A stretch of DNA of 64,000 nucleotides from CAZUYC01 sp964624475. Its GTDB lineage: Bacteria; Myxococcota_A; UBA9160; SMWR01. The notes beneath the pieces are model-generated. The model made no database searches, was not told where the DNA came from, and saw nothing but the letters and a program-made list of their open reading frames with translations. Numbering within the stretch: position 1 is the stretch's first letter; every line of letters starts with the position of its first letter. The position numbers were made by a program, and so were the translations under genes. The stretch is taken from the NCBI GenBank assembly GCA_964624475.1, contig CAZUYC010000112.1, positions 1 to 64,000 of the forward strand, written 5' to 3'. Of this stretch, positions 1 through 8,453 are shown in pieces.

Positions 1-2
1 CT

Positions 3-101
3 GGCCGCAAGGTGACTGACGAAGAAATGCAGCGGGTGAATCTGGAGCGCCACAAGTTTCACGGCGATTGGAACTATGCCATTCGGCCCAGATCGTCATA
101 G
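3..101 (+). CDS. ISAzo13-like transposase, C-terminal end (cut by window edge)
   Basis: Only the last 32 codons are in the window, ending at TAG. The peptide contains VTDEEMQRVNLERHKFHG followed by DWNYAIRP. This resembles the conserved tail of ISAzo13-family transposases, which typically end in an HGxWNYxIxP motif. The catalytic part lies upstream of the window. The AT-rich stretch at about 119-134 and the following 50 bases probably hold the right end of the element, but without the left end the inverted repeat cannot be defined. Family assignment rests on this short tail only. Confidence 0.6.
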   Translation, partial: GRKVTDEEMQRVNLERHKFHGDWNYAIRPRSS

Positions 102-189
102 GCACGGGCTCGGTGCGACCATTATTTATTTACGTGTCCTAAGTGGTGGACGCACCTAAAGGATCCGCGCAGGGCATCCGACATTGCGG

Positions 190-639
190 CTACCCGTCCC
201 CCGTCCCGACCTCGAGCGCGGGAAGGCGCAGCGCCGGGACGAGCCGCTCGTAGAGCGTCGCGAAGAGCGCGGCGCCGGCCAGCGCGCCGGCCAGCGCGCC
301 GAGCGCGTAGAGCTTGCCCTCCCCGACGTTCACGAAGATCGGCCCCGGGCACATCCCGGTGAGCGACCAGCCGACGCCGAAGATTGCGCCCCCGAGCAGG
401 TTCCCGGGGTGGCGCGGCTTGGGCGACACCGTGAGCGCGGCGCCGGTCGCGGTGCGGCCCGCGCGCTTGAGCCACCAAAGCCCCGGTGCGGTCACCGCCA
501 CCGCCACCGCCATGATCCCGTAGAGCTGGAAGCTCTCGAAGAGGAACATCTCCTGCACGACGTCGTAATCGGCCGCGCCGCTGCGGGAGAGCACGAAGCC
601 GAAGGCCGTCCCGAAGGCCAGGGTGACGAGCCGGCTCAT
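190..639 (-). CDS. YeeE/YedE-like sulfur-transport membrane protein (second half-transporter)
   Basis: A 149-residue membrane protein. It starts MSRLVTLAFGTAFGFVLSRSG and carries the Gly/Cys signature GGAIFGVGWSLTGMCPGP. This is typical of the DUF6691/YeeE-C half of YeeE/YedE transporters, in which a conserved Cys passes thiosulfate or related sulfur through the membrane. About four hydrophobic segments are visible. The start was chosen because its ATG overlaps the stop of the upstream half-transporter (ATGA at 636-639), so the two are translationally coupled. The pair corresponds to one full-length YeeE split into two genes. The substrate cannot be told from sequence; thiosulfate, or a sulfur compound linked to the neighbouring TauE-like permease, is an inference. 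Confidence 0.85.
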   Translation of the reverse strand: MSRLVTLAFGTAFGFVLSRSGAADYDVVQEMFLFESFQLYGIMAVAVAVTAPGLWWLKRAGRTATGAALTVSPKPRHPGNLLGGAIFGVGWSLTGMCPGPIFVNVGEGKLYALGALAGALAGAALFATLYERLVPALRLPALEVGTGDG

Positions 640-1142
640 CCGAGCGCCCCGAAGCCGTAGACGAGCGCCGAGGTCAGGATCCCCGTCGCGAGGAAGCAGA
701 GCGTCGACTCGAGGCTCGCGCGCTCGAGGTTCGAGATCCCGAAGATCCCGTGGCCGCTCGTGCAGCCGCCCGCCATGCGGGTGCCGAAGCCGATCAAGAG
801 GCCCCCGGCGAACATCCACGCGAGCTTGCCCGCCGGACCGAGGCCCACGACCGCATCGAAGATCCCGAGCTCCCAGAAGGGCTGCCAGCCGCCGCTCGTC
901 GCCGCCGAGAGGAAGCCCCCGAGCACGAGCCCGCCGAGGAAGGGGAGCCGCCAGCCCTGCGAGCCGGCGATCTCGCCGCGCCGCAGATAGGGTGGATGGA
1001 TCGCGAGCGCGCAGAGGTTCTCGAGCCCGGTCGAGATGCCGAGGCGCTGGTTCGTCACCCAGAGGAGCAGCAGCGTGATCGCGCCGATCGCGGCGCCCGC
1101 CACCGCCCAGTGCCACGGCTCGAGCTGATGGAGGAGGAGCAT
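636..1142 (-). CDS. YeeE/YedE-like sulfur-transport membrane protein (first half-transporter)
   Basis: A 168-residue integral membrane protein containing GTRMAGGCTSGHGIFG near residues 118-133. This GGCTSGHG motif is the hallmark of the YeeE/YedE sulfur-transport family, whose conserved Cys handles the transported sulfur species. Hydrophobic helices flank the motif, and the length is that of a single half-transporter. It overlaps the next gene by four bases (ATGA). It diverges from a TauE/SafE permease gene across a 63-base gap, so a shared sulfur-related promoter region is likely. No regulator gene is adjacent. Confidence 0.88.
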   Translation of the reverse strand: MLLLHQLEPWHWAVAGAAIGAITLLLLWVTNQRLGISTGLENLCALAIHPPYLRRGEIAGSQGWRLPFLGGLVLGGFLSAATSGGWQPFWELGIFDAVVGLGPAGKLAWMFAGGLLIGFGTRMAGGCTSGHGIFGISNLERASLESTLCFLATGILTSALVYGFGALG

Positions 1143-1205
1143 GCCCGATCCCCGCTACGTTGATAGGTCCGATGCCCGGCCTCCGCCAGCTCGGAGCGGT
1201 CCCCG

Positions 1206-1976
1206 ATGCTTGAGCTCGCCCTCGCCTTCCTGGGCGGCCTCGCGGTCGGCGCCTCGCTCGGGCTCCTCGGCGGGGGCGGGACGATCCTGACCGTGCCGTT
1301 GCTCCTGGCGCTCGGTGTCGCGCCCAGGCCGGCGATCGCGCTCGCGCTCGGCGTCGTCGCGGCAACCGCGGCGATCGCCGCCGCGCGGCATGCGAGGGCC
1401 GGCCAGGTCGACTGGCGCGCGGTGGCGCTCTTCGGGCCGGCGACGGCTCTGGGCGGGTTCGCGGGCGGGCGAGGCGCCGGCCTCGTAGACGAGGAAGTCC
1501 TGCTCCTGATCTTCACCGGCCTCATGGCGGCGGTCGGCCTCGCGATGCTGCGCGCGGGCGGGCCTCGCCGCGCCGTTGCGAGACCGGCTGCCCGGCGAAG
1601 CGCGGCCCTCGCCCTCCAGGGCGCGGCGATCGGTGCGCTCAGCGGCCTCGTCGGCGCCGGAGGCGGCTTCCTTTTCGTCCCCGCGCTGGCCCTGCTCGGG
1701 GGGCTCCCGATGCGGCGGGCGGTCGGCACCTCGCTCGTGATGATCTCCGCGAACGCCAGCGCGGCGCTCGTCGGCCACCTCGCCCACGTGCGACCCGACC
1801 TCGGGCTCGCCGGCGCCGTGACCGGCGGCGCTGGCGTCGGCGCGTGGCTCGGCGCCGCCTTCGCCGGACGCGTGCGCGAGGCGGCGCTGCGCCGCGCCTT
1901 CGGCCTCTTCGTCCTCGCCGTAGCGGCCTGGATGCTGGCGCGGAGCCTCCTGCTGCGCGCGTGGCTCGCGCCGTGA
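1206..1976 (+). CDS. TauE/SafE-family membrane permease (sulfite/sulfonate-type)
   Basis: A 256-residue, strongly hydrophobic protein with the glycine-rich N-terminus GASLGLLGGGGTILTVPLLL. That stretch matches the first TauE/SafE repeat; a second repeat begins near residue 139 with GALSGLVGAGGGFLFVPAL. Two inverted repeats of about four helices are standard for this family, which exports sulfite, sulfoacetate or related organosulfur anions. It sits divergently from the two YeeE-like half-transporters, supporting a role in sulfur import/export. The start ATG at 1206 lies just after the divergent promoter gap. The substrate is inferred from neighbours. Confidence 0.85.
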   Translation: MLELALAFLGGLAVGASLGLLGGGGTILTVPLLLALGVAPRPAIALALGVVAATAAIAAARHARAGQVDWRAVALFGPATALGGFAGGRGAGLVDEEVLLLIFTGLMAAVGLAMLRAGGPRRAVARPAARRSAALALQGAAIGALSGLVGAGGGFLFVPALALLGGLPMRRAVGTSLVMISANASAALVGHLAHVRPDLGLAGAVTGGAGVGAWLGAAFAGRVREAALRRAFGLFVLAVAAWMLARSLLLRAWLAP

Positions 1977-2108
1977 CGCCGAACCGCGGCGTGCGGACGG
2001 GGGACCGGGTCGCGCGCGGGACGGGCGACGAGCGGGTCTTGCGCGGCCCGCCTTCGCGCGCCGCGCGCCAGTGTCGCGTGCCGCACGGGCCTCCGGCACA
2101 CTCGCGGC

Positions 2109-3362
2109 ATGGTCCCCTGGCTCTTCCTCGCCGTGAGCGTCTGGGGCGCCCTCTTCACGTGGGTCGCGATCCGCCCGCCGCGGCGCCCGCGCTGGATGAG
2201 CATCCCGGTCTTCTTCGCGGGCTGGCTGACCGGCGAGCTCGCCCTCCACCACATCGCCTGGCAGGCCCTGGCCACGCTCGGCTTCGCCCTGGCGGGCGCG
2301 TTCTCGGCCTGGCCGGGCTGGCTCGGGCTCGGGATCACGCTCGCGTCGTGGGCCGGGCTCACGGCCTCGCTGCGCACCGCGCGCGCCGCGCACGCCGTGG
2401 TCGAGCGCTCGCTCGCCCAGGCGCTCGGGCCCGACTACTCCTCCCGCGTGCACCCGGAGGTCGCGAAGCGCCACGCGGCGCCGCCGTCCCCGTCAGCGCA
2501 GCGCGTGAACCCCTTCGCGTTCCGGGACCTCGAGGTGCGGGTGGTGCGCGACGTCGCCTACGCGCCGGAGCACGGCAAGCGCGGGCTCCTCGACATCTAC
2601 GCGCCGAAGTCGGGGGTGCGCGACGCCCCGGTGCTCCTGCAGATCCACGGCGGGGGCTGGATGATCGGCGAGAAGCGCCAGCAGGCCCAGCCGCTGATGG
2701 TTCACCTCGCCCGGCGCGGCTGGGTATGCGTCGCGGCCAACTACCGGCTCTCCCCGAAGGCGACCTTCCCGGACCACATCGTCGACTGCAAGCGCGCGCT
2801 GCGTTTCGTCCGCGACCGCATCGAGGAGTACGGCGGGGACCCGGGCTTCGTCGCCGCCACCGGCGGTTCGGCCGGCGGCCACCTCTCGTCGCTGCTCGCG
2901 CTCTCCGCGGGCGACCCGGCCTTCCAGCCCGGCTTCGAGGCGGCGGAGACGGAAGTCGAGGCCTGCATCCCCTTCTACGGCGTCTACGACTTCACCAACG
3001 CCTTCCGGACGCAACCCGACGACGGGATCCTCCGGGTGCTCGAGCGCTTCATCATGAAGAAGCCCTTCGCCGCGCACCGGGCCGACTACGAGCGCGCCTC
3101 GCCGATGCACCGCATCCATGCGGGCGCGCCCCCCTTCCTCGTGATCCATGGGACGCACGACTCGCTCGCCCCGGTGGACGAGGCCCGCCTCTTCGTGGAG
3201 CTGCTGCGCAAGACGTCGCGCGCCGCGGTGGGCTACGTCGAGCTCCCCGAGGCGCAGCACGCCTTCGAGCTCTTCCACTCGCCGCGCACGAGCCACGTGA
3301 TCCAGGCGGTCGACCGCTTCCTCGCCTCGGTGTACTCGGATTACCTGGCCAGGGCCCGATGA
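2109..3362 (+). CDS. alpha/beta hydrolase (HSL/family IV-type esterase) with membrane N-terminus
   Basis: A 417-residue protein. Residues 1-95 hold about three hydrophobic segments, so it is probably membrane anchored. The catalytic domain follows: oxyanion motif HGGGW (near residue 180), nucleophile elbow GGSAGG (near 255), and the late Asp/His region THDSLAP...AQHAF. HGGGW plus GxSAGG identify the hormone-sensitive-lipase-like carboxylesterase family, which hydrolyses short-chain or xenobiotic esters. The membrane-plus-esterase arrangement is shared with some isoprenylcysteine-methylesterase-like proteins; the natural ester is unknown. It stands alone between the TauE gene and the sulfotransferase relic, with ATG at 2109. 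Confidence 0.85.
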   Translation: MVPWLFLAVSVWGALFTWVAIRPPRRPRWMSIPVFFAGWLTGELALHHIAWQALATLGFALAGAFSAWPGWLGLGITLASWAGLTASLRTARAAHAVVERSLAQALGPDYSSRVHPEVAKRHAAPPSPSAQRVNPFAFRDLEVRVVRDVAYAPEHGKRGLLDIYAPKSGVRDAPVLLQIHGGGWMIGEKRQQAQPLMVHLARRGWVCVAANYRLSPKATFPDHIVDCKRALRFVRDRIEEYGGDPGFVAATGGSAGGHLSSLLALSAGDPAFQPGFEAAETEVEACIPFYGVYDFTNAFRTQPDDGILRVLERFIMKKPFAAHRADYERASPMHRIHAGAPPFLVIHGTHDSLAPVDEARLFVELLRKTSRAAVGYVELPEAQHAFELFHSPRTSHVIQAVDRFLASVYSDYLARAR

Positions 3363-3454
3363 GCTCCGCTCGCCTGCGGCTCACTGCGTCGATGGACACG
3401 CACGGCTGCTCGATGCTTGCGTTACGATCCACGTTGCCTCCCCGTCCCAACGAG

Positions 3455-3743
3455 GTCTTCGCCATGTGGTTCAGAAACGACATGAGGGCATCGCGTCCGT
3501 CCCGCAAGACGACGATGTAGGACGCGCTGGGCCAGAAGGGAACGCTGTCGGCGGGCGTATGCGTCTTGACGAAGCGGCGGTGTTCCTGCGTCTGGAGCAG
3601 CTTCGCGACGGCCTGAATCGGTACGAGACGGCCGTCCACCCAGGGGCTGATGATGACCACGGGGCCGGAGGCCGAGCCGTCCGGAAAGAGAAGGGAGGCG
3701 ACGATGGTCTGCATCCACGTGCTTCCGCATTTCGCGGCTCGAC
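3455..3743 (-). pseudogene. sulfotransferase relic, truncated at both ends
   Basis: Reading on the minus strand, codons from 3743 downward give AAKCGSTWMQTIVASLLFP, then VKTHTPADSVPF and SYIVVLRDGRDALMSFLNHM. These are the PAPS-binding 5'-PSB loop (normally K-S-G-T-T-W) and 3'-PB region of cytosolic-type sulfotransferases. The residues before the P-loop are missing because the vapC stop codon begins at 3744. After NHM the similarity to the family fades and no proper C-terminus exists. About 95 of roughly 280 expected residues remain. The toxin-antitoxin module probably landed here, or a rearrangement joined the two. Confidence 0.7.
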
Positions 3744-4145
3744 TCAGATCAGCCAGTTCTCGCGTCGGATGCCCAGACGTTCGAACCCGTCGTCGGCGGT
3801 GACGACGGTCAGGCCGTGCGCGATGGCGTGCGCGGCGATCGCGAGGTCGAAGTCGCTCATCCGCTTCCCGGCCCTCTCGAGACGTGCCTTGCGCTCGCCG
3901 AAGACCCGGCTCACCCGATCGTCCCAGGGCAGGCGGATCAACTCCGGCCCGATCACTCCCCACTGCTCCTGGAGCGATCGGCGGCGCCTCGACGCCGACA
4001 GGTAGCGAAGACCGAACTCGATCTCGGCGACCGTGACCTGCGAGATGCCGACGTCCGCGCGAGGGGTCCTGGCCAGACGATCGGCGACGGTCGCCACGCC
4101 CTTCATCAAGGCGGAAACCGTGTTGGTGTCGAGCAGGTACTTCAA
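3744..4145 (-). CDS. vapC: VapC-type PIN-domain toxin
   Basis: A 133-residue PIN-domain protein. It opens with YLLDTNTVSALMKG (first acidic residue, D6), followed by TVAEIEFGL (Glu near 43) and SDFDLAIAAHAIAHGLTVVTADDGFERL (acidic residues near 99 and 117). These are the metal-binding acids of a VapC ribonuclease, which cleaves tRNA or rRNA when freed from its antitoxin. It overlaps the antitoxin gene by four bases (ATGA at 4142-4145), the usual vapBC layout. Its stop abuts a sulfotransferase fragment, so the module is an insertion or rearrangement junction. Targets cannot be predicted. Confidence 0.9.
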   Translation of the reverse strand: MKYLLDTNTVSALMKGVATVADRLARTPRADVGISQVTVAEIEFGLRYLSASRRRRSLQEQWGVIGPELIRLPWDDRVSRVFGERKARLERAGKRMSDFDLAIAAHAIAHGLTVVTADDGFERLGIRRENWLI

Positions 4146-4399
4146 AGACGGGGCGCGTCGCTTCGGGAGCGGCGGGCGCGGATGGCGTCCATCATCTCGT
4201 CGACGCTCTCCTCCAGCTCGGGACGAGGCGTGCCGATCGCCTTCAGGAAGGCCGGTGACCAGGCCGAATAGCCCTCGAGCGTCCGTTCGATGGCCTGGAC
4301 GATGAGCTGGCTGCGCGTGAGCCCCAGGGCTGCCGCCCTCCGGTCCAGTGCGCCGACGAGTTCTTCCGGGAGCCGGATGCTGGTGGTGCTCTTGGCCAT
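4142..4399 (-). CDS. vapB: ribbon-helix-helix antitoxin (VapB/CopG type)
   Basis: An 85-residue protein beginning MAKSTTSIRLPEELVGALDR. A beta strand followed by two helices (LGLTRSQLIVQAIERTL) is the CopG/Arc ribbon-helix-helix fold. The acidic C-terminal tail (residues 55-72) is the likely toxin-binding segment. It should repress its own promoter and neutralise the downstream PIN toxin, with which it overlaps by four bases. The start ATG at 4399 is chosen because the ribbon strand normally begins within the first ten residues. Confidence 0.88.
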   Translation of the reverse strand: MAKSTTSIRLPEELVGALDRRAAALGLTRSQLIVQAIERTLEGYSAWSPAFLKAIGTPRPELEESVDEMMDAIRARRSRSDAPRL

Positions 4400-5010
4400 C
4401 GAGCTAGCGTAGTACGTTCGTAATGCGTTGGCAACTTCGCGCTGTGGCGCGCCGGTTGCCACGGGGCTTCGGCCTTCGCGTGGGCTGCTTGCGCCCGATC
4501 TCATCGTGCCCGAGTTCGTCAACGTGCTGTGGAAGCGGGTGCGGCGGCACGATTCCGAAGAGGTGCCTCCGTCGCCCGCCACCCATTGGTCTCGGTCGAG
4601 CGCGCCCAGGATGCCCAGCACGCGCCGGTCCCAGATCACGGCGTGCTCCGCCAGACGGCTCCGCAGGGTCTCCCGATCGCGACGCGTGAGTGCGCGGAAG
4701 AAGGCGACGAGCATGACACGCGTGTGCGACGGATCCGGTCACACCCGGTTCACTTGATTCCCGCGATGTTCGGTCGGGATCGATGTCCTGGTGGAGGCGC
4801 CGGCTCATCGAGCGTGTGGAACCCACTCTGCGCCGCCAGGGCGCTCAACCGGTCAGCCCCCCAACGCCCGACGCGGCGGTGCCGGTCCGTAGGATGGTCG
4901 TGCGCCGAGGCGGAGCGAAGCGGAGGTAGCGCAGCGCCTCGTCGAGTTCCCGCGCGGAGGCTATCCGGCGGCCGGCCTACCCCCACGAAACCCGAAGGGG
5001 TCGTGCTTGC
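4400..5010. other. relic-rich region without an intact gene
   Basis: No intact gene is recognised in these 611 bases. Besides the PIN fragment at 4485-4565, a minus-strand frame at about 4560-4714 reads AFFRALTRRDRETLRSRLAEHAVIWD, which looks like the N-terminal helix of a SnoaL/NTF2-like protein but breaks off. Bases 4895-4945 hold a GC-rich stretch (AAGCGGAGG...GTAGC...CGTCGAG) resembling the centre of the palindromic element at 44903-45082. The region looks like accumulated debris between the TA module and the next operon. Confidence 0.5.
4485..4565 (+). pseudogene. PIN-domain (VapC) fragment
   Basis: A plus-strand stretch of 27 codons reads LLAPDLIVPEFVNVLWKRVR followed by RHDSEEV. This matches the segment of VapC toxins around the second catalytic acid (the Glu of PEFVN). 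No start, first Asp strand or C-terminal acids are found in frame around it. It is therefore a decayed fragment of a second toxin, unrelated in sequence to the intact vapC on the other strand just downstream. Confidence 0.5.
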
Positions 5011-6882
5011 TCAGGCCCCGTGGCCCTCGGTGTCGGCGACGACGACCATCACGACCCAGCGACCCCACGGCTCGCCGGGCTCCTCGCGGTGCGAGATCGC
5101 GAGCGCGAGCCCGAGGGTGGGACGAGTCAGGTACTCGTCGGGGAAGGAGAGCTCGTCGAGGTCGCGCACCTCGGCGATCCAGCCGGTGGCGGGGCGCCGG
5201 AGGACGTCGACCGTCTCGCCGAGGAGGTCGCGCATCACGTCCCGGGGCACCTCGCCGGTCGCCACGCGGCTCGCGGCCTCGCTGCACAGCGGCCCCACCT
5301 CGTCGATCGAGCTCGGCGGCCCGAGGCCGCGCAGGGCGCGCTCGCTGCCGAGCTTCTCCATCACGGCGTTCACGCTCGCCGCGTGGTCCTCCTCCGAGAA
5401 GACGGCGTAGCTGCCGAAGATCGCCGCCAGCGACTCGTGTCCGGAGCTCGTCTCGAGCAGGGGGCCGACGGCGAGGCGGTCGATCTCGGCGGCGAGCAGC
5501 GTCTCGCGCCCGCTCGGCTCCTCGAGCGACGCCGCGAGCAGGCGCTGGAGATCGGTGCTGCGCAGCACCCAGGAGGCGGTGAAATAGCCGGACTGGACGA
5601 TTCCGTCGACGCTCCAACCCGCCAGCATGCCGAGGATCACCATCTCCGCGTTGTACTCCGGGGAGCGCCCGAAGAGCGAGGCGAAGAAGGGAGGCGCCAG
5701 CTCGGCGGCCGTCTCGCTCTGATCGCGGTCGAGCACCACCGGGGAGAGCCCGGCCAGGTGCCGCACGGCATTGAGCAGGTCGACGAAGTCCTCGGCCGCG
5801 GCCACCGGCTCGACGACCGGGTGGGACGCCCCGTAGGAGACGACGCGGTAGACGTCCTCGAGCCGCCCCTCGGGCCGGGCGAGGACAAAGAACACGGTGT
5901 TCGCGAGCAACCTCTCCGGGGGCGTCACGCTGAGCGAGATCAGCGCGGAGGGATCCCGCAGATCCACCTCGCACACGAACGCGAAGCGCGTCGCGACGCC
6001 CTCGCGCGAGCCCTCGCAAGGCGCGACCCCGAAGCGACCGCGGTTCACGAGCGCGCGGACGTTGGCCGCCGGCGTGAGCAGCTCCCCGCGGATCTCGATG
6101 CGCCCGTCGGCGGCCGGAACCGGGGAGAGCGGCTCGACGTGGATCTCCCGCTGCCCGAAGGCCTGCATCACCACCGCGTGCTCGCCCTGGCGCCCGTACC
6201 AGATCCCGACCGTGCGCGGACCGCCCGCGAGCCGGGTCTCGAGGCTCTTGCGCACCGCGTCGCGCCAGTGGCCGTAGACCTGGATGTCGTTCTGGTGCCG
6301 CGAGACCGGGCCGTCCACGTACCCGATCACCACGCGCGCCTCGCTCGCGTTGCAGCGGGCGGTCATGTACCGCCGCAGCCCTTCCGAGGGCTGGCGGCGG
6401 GTCGCGAGGTAGAAGCGGCCGAGCTCGCGCGCGACGCAATACATCGCCTGCGTCGGGAGCACGAGCCCGGGGCGCCGCCGCGCCGCATCCTCGAGCAGCG
6501 CGGCCCAGGGCCCCGGCTCGCCGTAGGGCACGGCCTCGATCCGCTCCGGGAAGGGGCCCGAGAGCTGCCAGCTCTCGACGTCGCGCACGTCGAGATCGAA
6601 GAGGTTCTCCGGAACGGGAGCTTCGCCGAGCTGCGCGAGCTTCTCCGGGCTCGGGAAGGCACCGCCCTCCGCCGCGGGCCGCTGCTCGACCGGGTGTCCG
6701 GGGCTCGCCGGATCACCGGCTCCAGAAGGGCTCGGCGGGCCCGAGGGCCGTGCGGCCTTCGCGGGGCCAGGCGCCGCCGGCTCGCGGACCGCGGGCGACC
6801 CCGCGCAGGCCGCGAGCGCTGTGCTCGCGACGAGCGCGAGCGCCGCACCTGCCGACCTTCCGCGTGCCCGCCCCCCGCGCAC
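5011..6882 (-). CDS. large secreted lipoprotein of unknown function with a possible CAP-like segment
   Basis: A 623-residue protein starting with GTG at 6882. The N-terminus is a lipoprotein signal: Arg-rich start, hydrophobic ALALVASTALAACAG with lipobox A-A-C. The start was chosen because it gives a compact signal peptide; no ATG lies nearby. A Pro/Ala/Gly linker follows (about residues 30-75). Downstream, DLLNAVRHLAGLSPVVLDRDQSETAAELA (near residues 375-405) resembles the first helices of CAP/SCP-like extracellular domains, but the His/Glu cavity residues are not clear. The rest matches no family I recognise. It diverges from a metallo-hydrolase gene and is monocistronic. Confidence 0.65.
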   Translation of the reverse strand: MRGGRARGRSAGAALALVASTALAACAGSPAVREPAAPGPAKAARPSGPPSPSGAGDPASPGHPVEQRPAAEGGAFPSPEKLAQLGEAPVPENLFDLDVRDVESWQLSGPFPERIEAVPYGEPGPWAALLEDAARRRPGLVLPTQAMYCVARELGRFYLATRRQPSEGLRRYMTARCNASEARVVIGYVDGPVSRHQNDIQVYGHWRDAVRKSLETRLAGGPRTVGIWYGRQGEHAVVMQAFGQREIHVEPLSPVPAADGRIEIRGELLTPAANVRALVNRGRFGVAPCEGSREGVATRFAFVCEVDLRDPSALISLSVTPPERLLANTVFFVLARPEGRLEDVYRVVSYGASHPVVEPVAAAEDFVDLLNAVRHLAGLSPVVLDRDQSETAAELAPPFFASLFGRSPEYNAEMVILGMLAGWSVDGIVQSGYFTASWVLRSTDLQRLLAASLEEPSGRETLLAAEIDRLAVGPLLETSSGHESLAAIFGSYAVFSEEDHAASVNAVMEKLGSERALRGLGPPSSIDEVGPLCSEAASRVATGEVPRDVMRDLLGETVDVLRRPATGWIAEVRDLDELSFPDEYLTRPTLGLALAISHREEPGEPWGRWVVMVVVADTEGHGA

Positions 6883-6990
6883 GCGCTGAACGTAGACGAT
6901 CGCGGCGCATGCCGATAGCGCGTGCCTCGAGCGCACCCGGATCTCCCGCCCGCGTTTGACGCCCGGCGCGCGGGGGGGTTCACTCTCCCC

Positions 6991-8049
6991 GTGCGCCGCC
7001 TCCCGGCCGCCCTCCTCGCACTCGCCGTCGCGGCGGTCGCCTCGGGCCGCGCTCTCGGCGAGATGCCGGCCGACGGGCTCCGCGCGCCGCACCGGACGGA
7101 CGAGCGCTTCTTCAACCCATGGGCCGACGATCCGCGCACGGTCTGGGGTGCGCTCCGCTGGCTGCTGCTGAGCCGCAACCCCTACGGCCGGCGCGGCCCG
7201 GCCTCCGTGCCGCGGGTCGAGAACGACGGCGCCTATCTCGCCGGAGTCGAGCACTCGGCCACCGTCACCTGGGTCGGGCACGCGACCTTCGCCGTCCACG
7301 ACGGGCCGGACGTGTTCCTGACCGACCCGCACTTCGGCGGGCGCGCGCTCGTCCCGCGGCGCAAGGTCCCGCCCGGCATCCCCGTCTCGGCGGTGCCGGG
7401 CGACGCCTTCGCCGTGATCTCGCACAACCACTACGACCACCTCGACCGCGGGACGGTCGAGTCCCTGCCCGACACGGTGAGCTGGTTCGTGCCGCTCGGG
7501 CTCGCCGACTGGTTCCGCGCGCGGGGCCGCGAGCGCGTGGTCGAGCTCGACTGGTGGCAGAGCGCCCGCCACGGTCGCTTCGAAATCACCTGCCTCCCCT
7601 CGCAGCACTGGTCCCGGCGCATCGGGCAGGGCGAGAACGAGACGCTCTGGTGCTCGTGGCTCGTCGACTCGGGCGACCACCGCTACTACTTCGCGGGCGA
7701 CACGGGCTACTTCCCGGGCTTCGCCGAGTACGGGCGCCGCTTCGCGCCGATCGACGTCGCGATGCTGCCGATCGGCGCCTACGAGCCCCGCTGGTTCATG
7801 CGCTCCCAGCACCTGGACCCGGCCGAGGCCTACCAGGCCTTCCTCGACCTGGGCGCCGGCACGCTGCTCCCGATGCACTGGGGCACCTTCGACCTGACCG
7901 ACGAGCCGATCGATCTCCCGCCGAAGGTGCTGGCGCGGGTGGTGGCCGAGCGCGGCGGTGACCCCGCGCGCGTGCGCACGCTCGCGATCGGCGAGCGTTG
8001 GAAGGTGCCCGAGGGGGCCCCGCTGCCGGACGCAGCGGGGGGCTTCTAG
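6991..8049 (+). CDS. MBL-fold metallo-hydrolase, NAPE-PLD/UlaG-like, probably exported
   Basis: A 352-residue protein if started at GTG 6991, which gives a clean signal peptide (VRRLPAALLALAVAAVASG) with a G-rich ribosome site upstream; an in-frame ATG at 6922 would add 23 residues before it. The metal motif SHNHYDHLD (HxHxDH), the later Asp in YYFAGDTGYF and the His in LLPMHWGTFD are all present. So is WVGHATF, typical of N-acyl-phosphatidylethanolamine phospholipase D-like hydrolases. These act on phosphodiester or lipid substrates with two metals. It is divergent from the lipoprotein gene; its stop overlaps the end of the convergent arsC by four bases. Confidence 0.85.
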   Translation: MRRLPAALLALAVAAVASGRALGEMPADGLRAPHRTDERFFNPWADDPRTVWGALRWLLLSRNPYGRRGPASVPRVENDGAYLAGVEHSATVTWVGHATFAVHDGPDVFLTDPHFGGRALVPRRKVPPGIPVSAVPGDAFAVISHNHYDHLDRGTVESLPDTVSWFVPLGLADWFRARGRERVVELDWWQSARHGRFEITCLPSQHWSRRIGQGENETLWCSWLVDSGDHRYYFAGDTGYFPGFAEYGRRFAPIDVAMLPIGAYEPRWFMRSQHLDPAEAYQAFLDLGAGTLLPMHWGTFDLTDEPIDLPPKVLARVVAERGGDPARVRTLAIGERWKVPEGAPLPDAAGGF

Positions 8050-8453
8050 CGCGCCTCGAGCTCCGCGAGCAGGGCGCGGACCTCGCGCTCGATCCGGTCG
8101 CGCACGGCTCGGAAGGCGGCCGGAGGCATCTCGCGCGGATCGGGGATCTCCCAGTCGAGGCGGCGCTTCGCGGGGACGAAGGGGCAGGCGTCGCCGCAGC
8201 CCATGCTGACGACGGCATCGAACTCGACGGGCGGGAGCTCGTCGAGCGACTTCGAGGCGTGGGCGGCGAGGTCGTAGCCGAGCTCGCGCATCGCCTCGAT
8301 CGCGTGGGGGTTGACCCGACCCGAGGGTCGCGAGCCCGCGCTCCACGCCTCGATCCGGCCCCCGCCGTGCATGCGAGCGAAGGCCTCCGCCATCTGGCTG
8401 CGATTCGAGTTCTCGACACAGACGAAGAGCAGCCGCCTGGGAGCGCCCCTCAC
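8046..8453 (-). CDS. arsC: arsenate reductase, thioredoxin-coupled (LMW-phosphatase fold)
   Basis: A 135-residue protein with P-loop FVCVENSNRSQMAEAF (Cys12-x5-Arg18-Ser19), the second redox pair in MGCGDACPF (Cys near 86 and 90) and DWEIPDP supplying the general acid Asp. This is the thioredoxin-linked ArsC family that reduces arsenate to arsenite through a Cys relay. GTG 8453 is chosen because it overlaps the stop of the upstream aquaporin gene (GTGA) and leaves the usual short strand before the P-loop. Pairing with a channel gene suggests the arsenite leaves by facilitated diffusion. No arsR is adjacent. Confidence 0.9.
   Translation of the reverse strand: MRGAPRRLLFVCVENSNRSQMAEAFARMHGGGRIEAWSAGSRPSGRVNPHAIEAMRELGYDLAAHASKSLDELPPVEFDAVVSMGCGDACPFVPAKRRLDWEIPDPREMPPAAFRAVRDRIEREVRALLAELEAR

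Noticed and set aside
4880..4990. Third palindromic element with AAGCGGAGG...GTAGC...CGTCGAG
   Set aside because: Some central similarity to the 44903 element but no convincing paired arms; too degraded to call.
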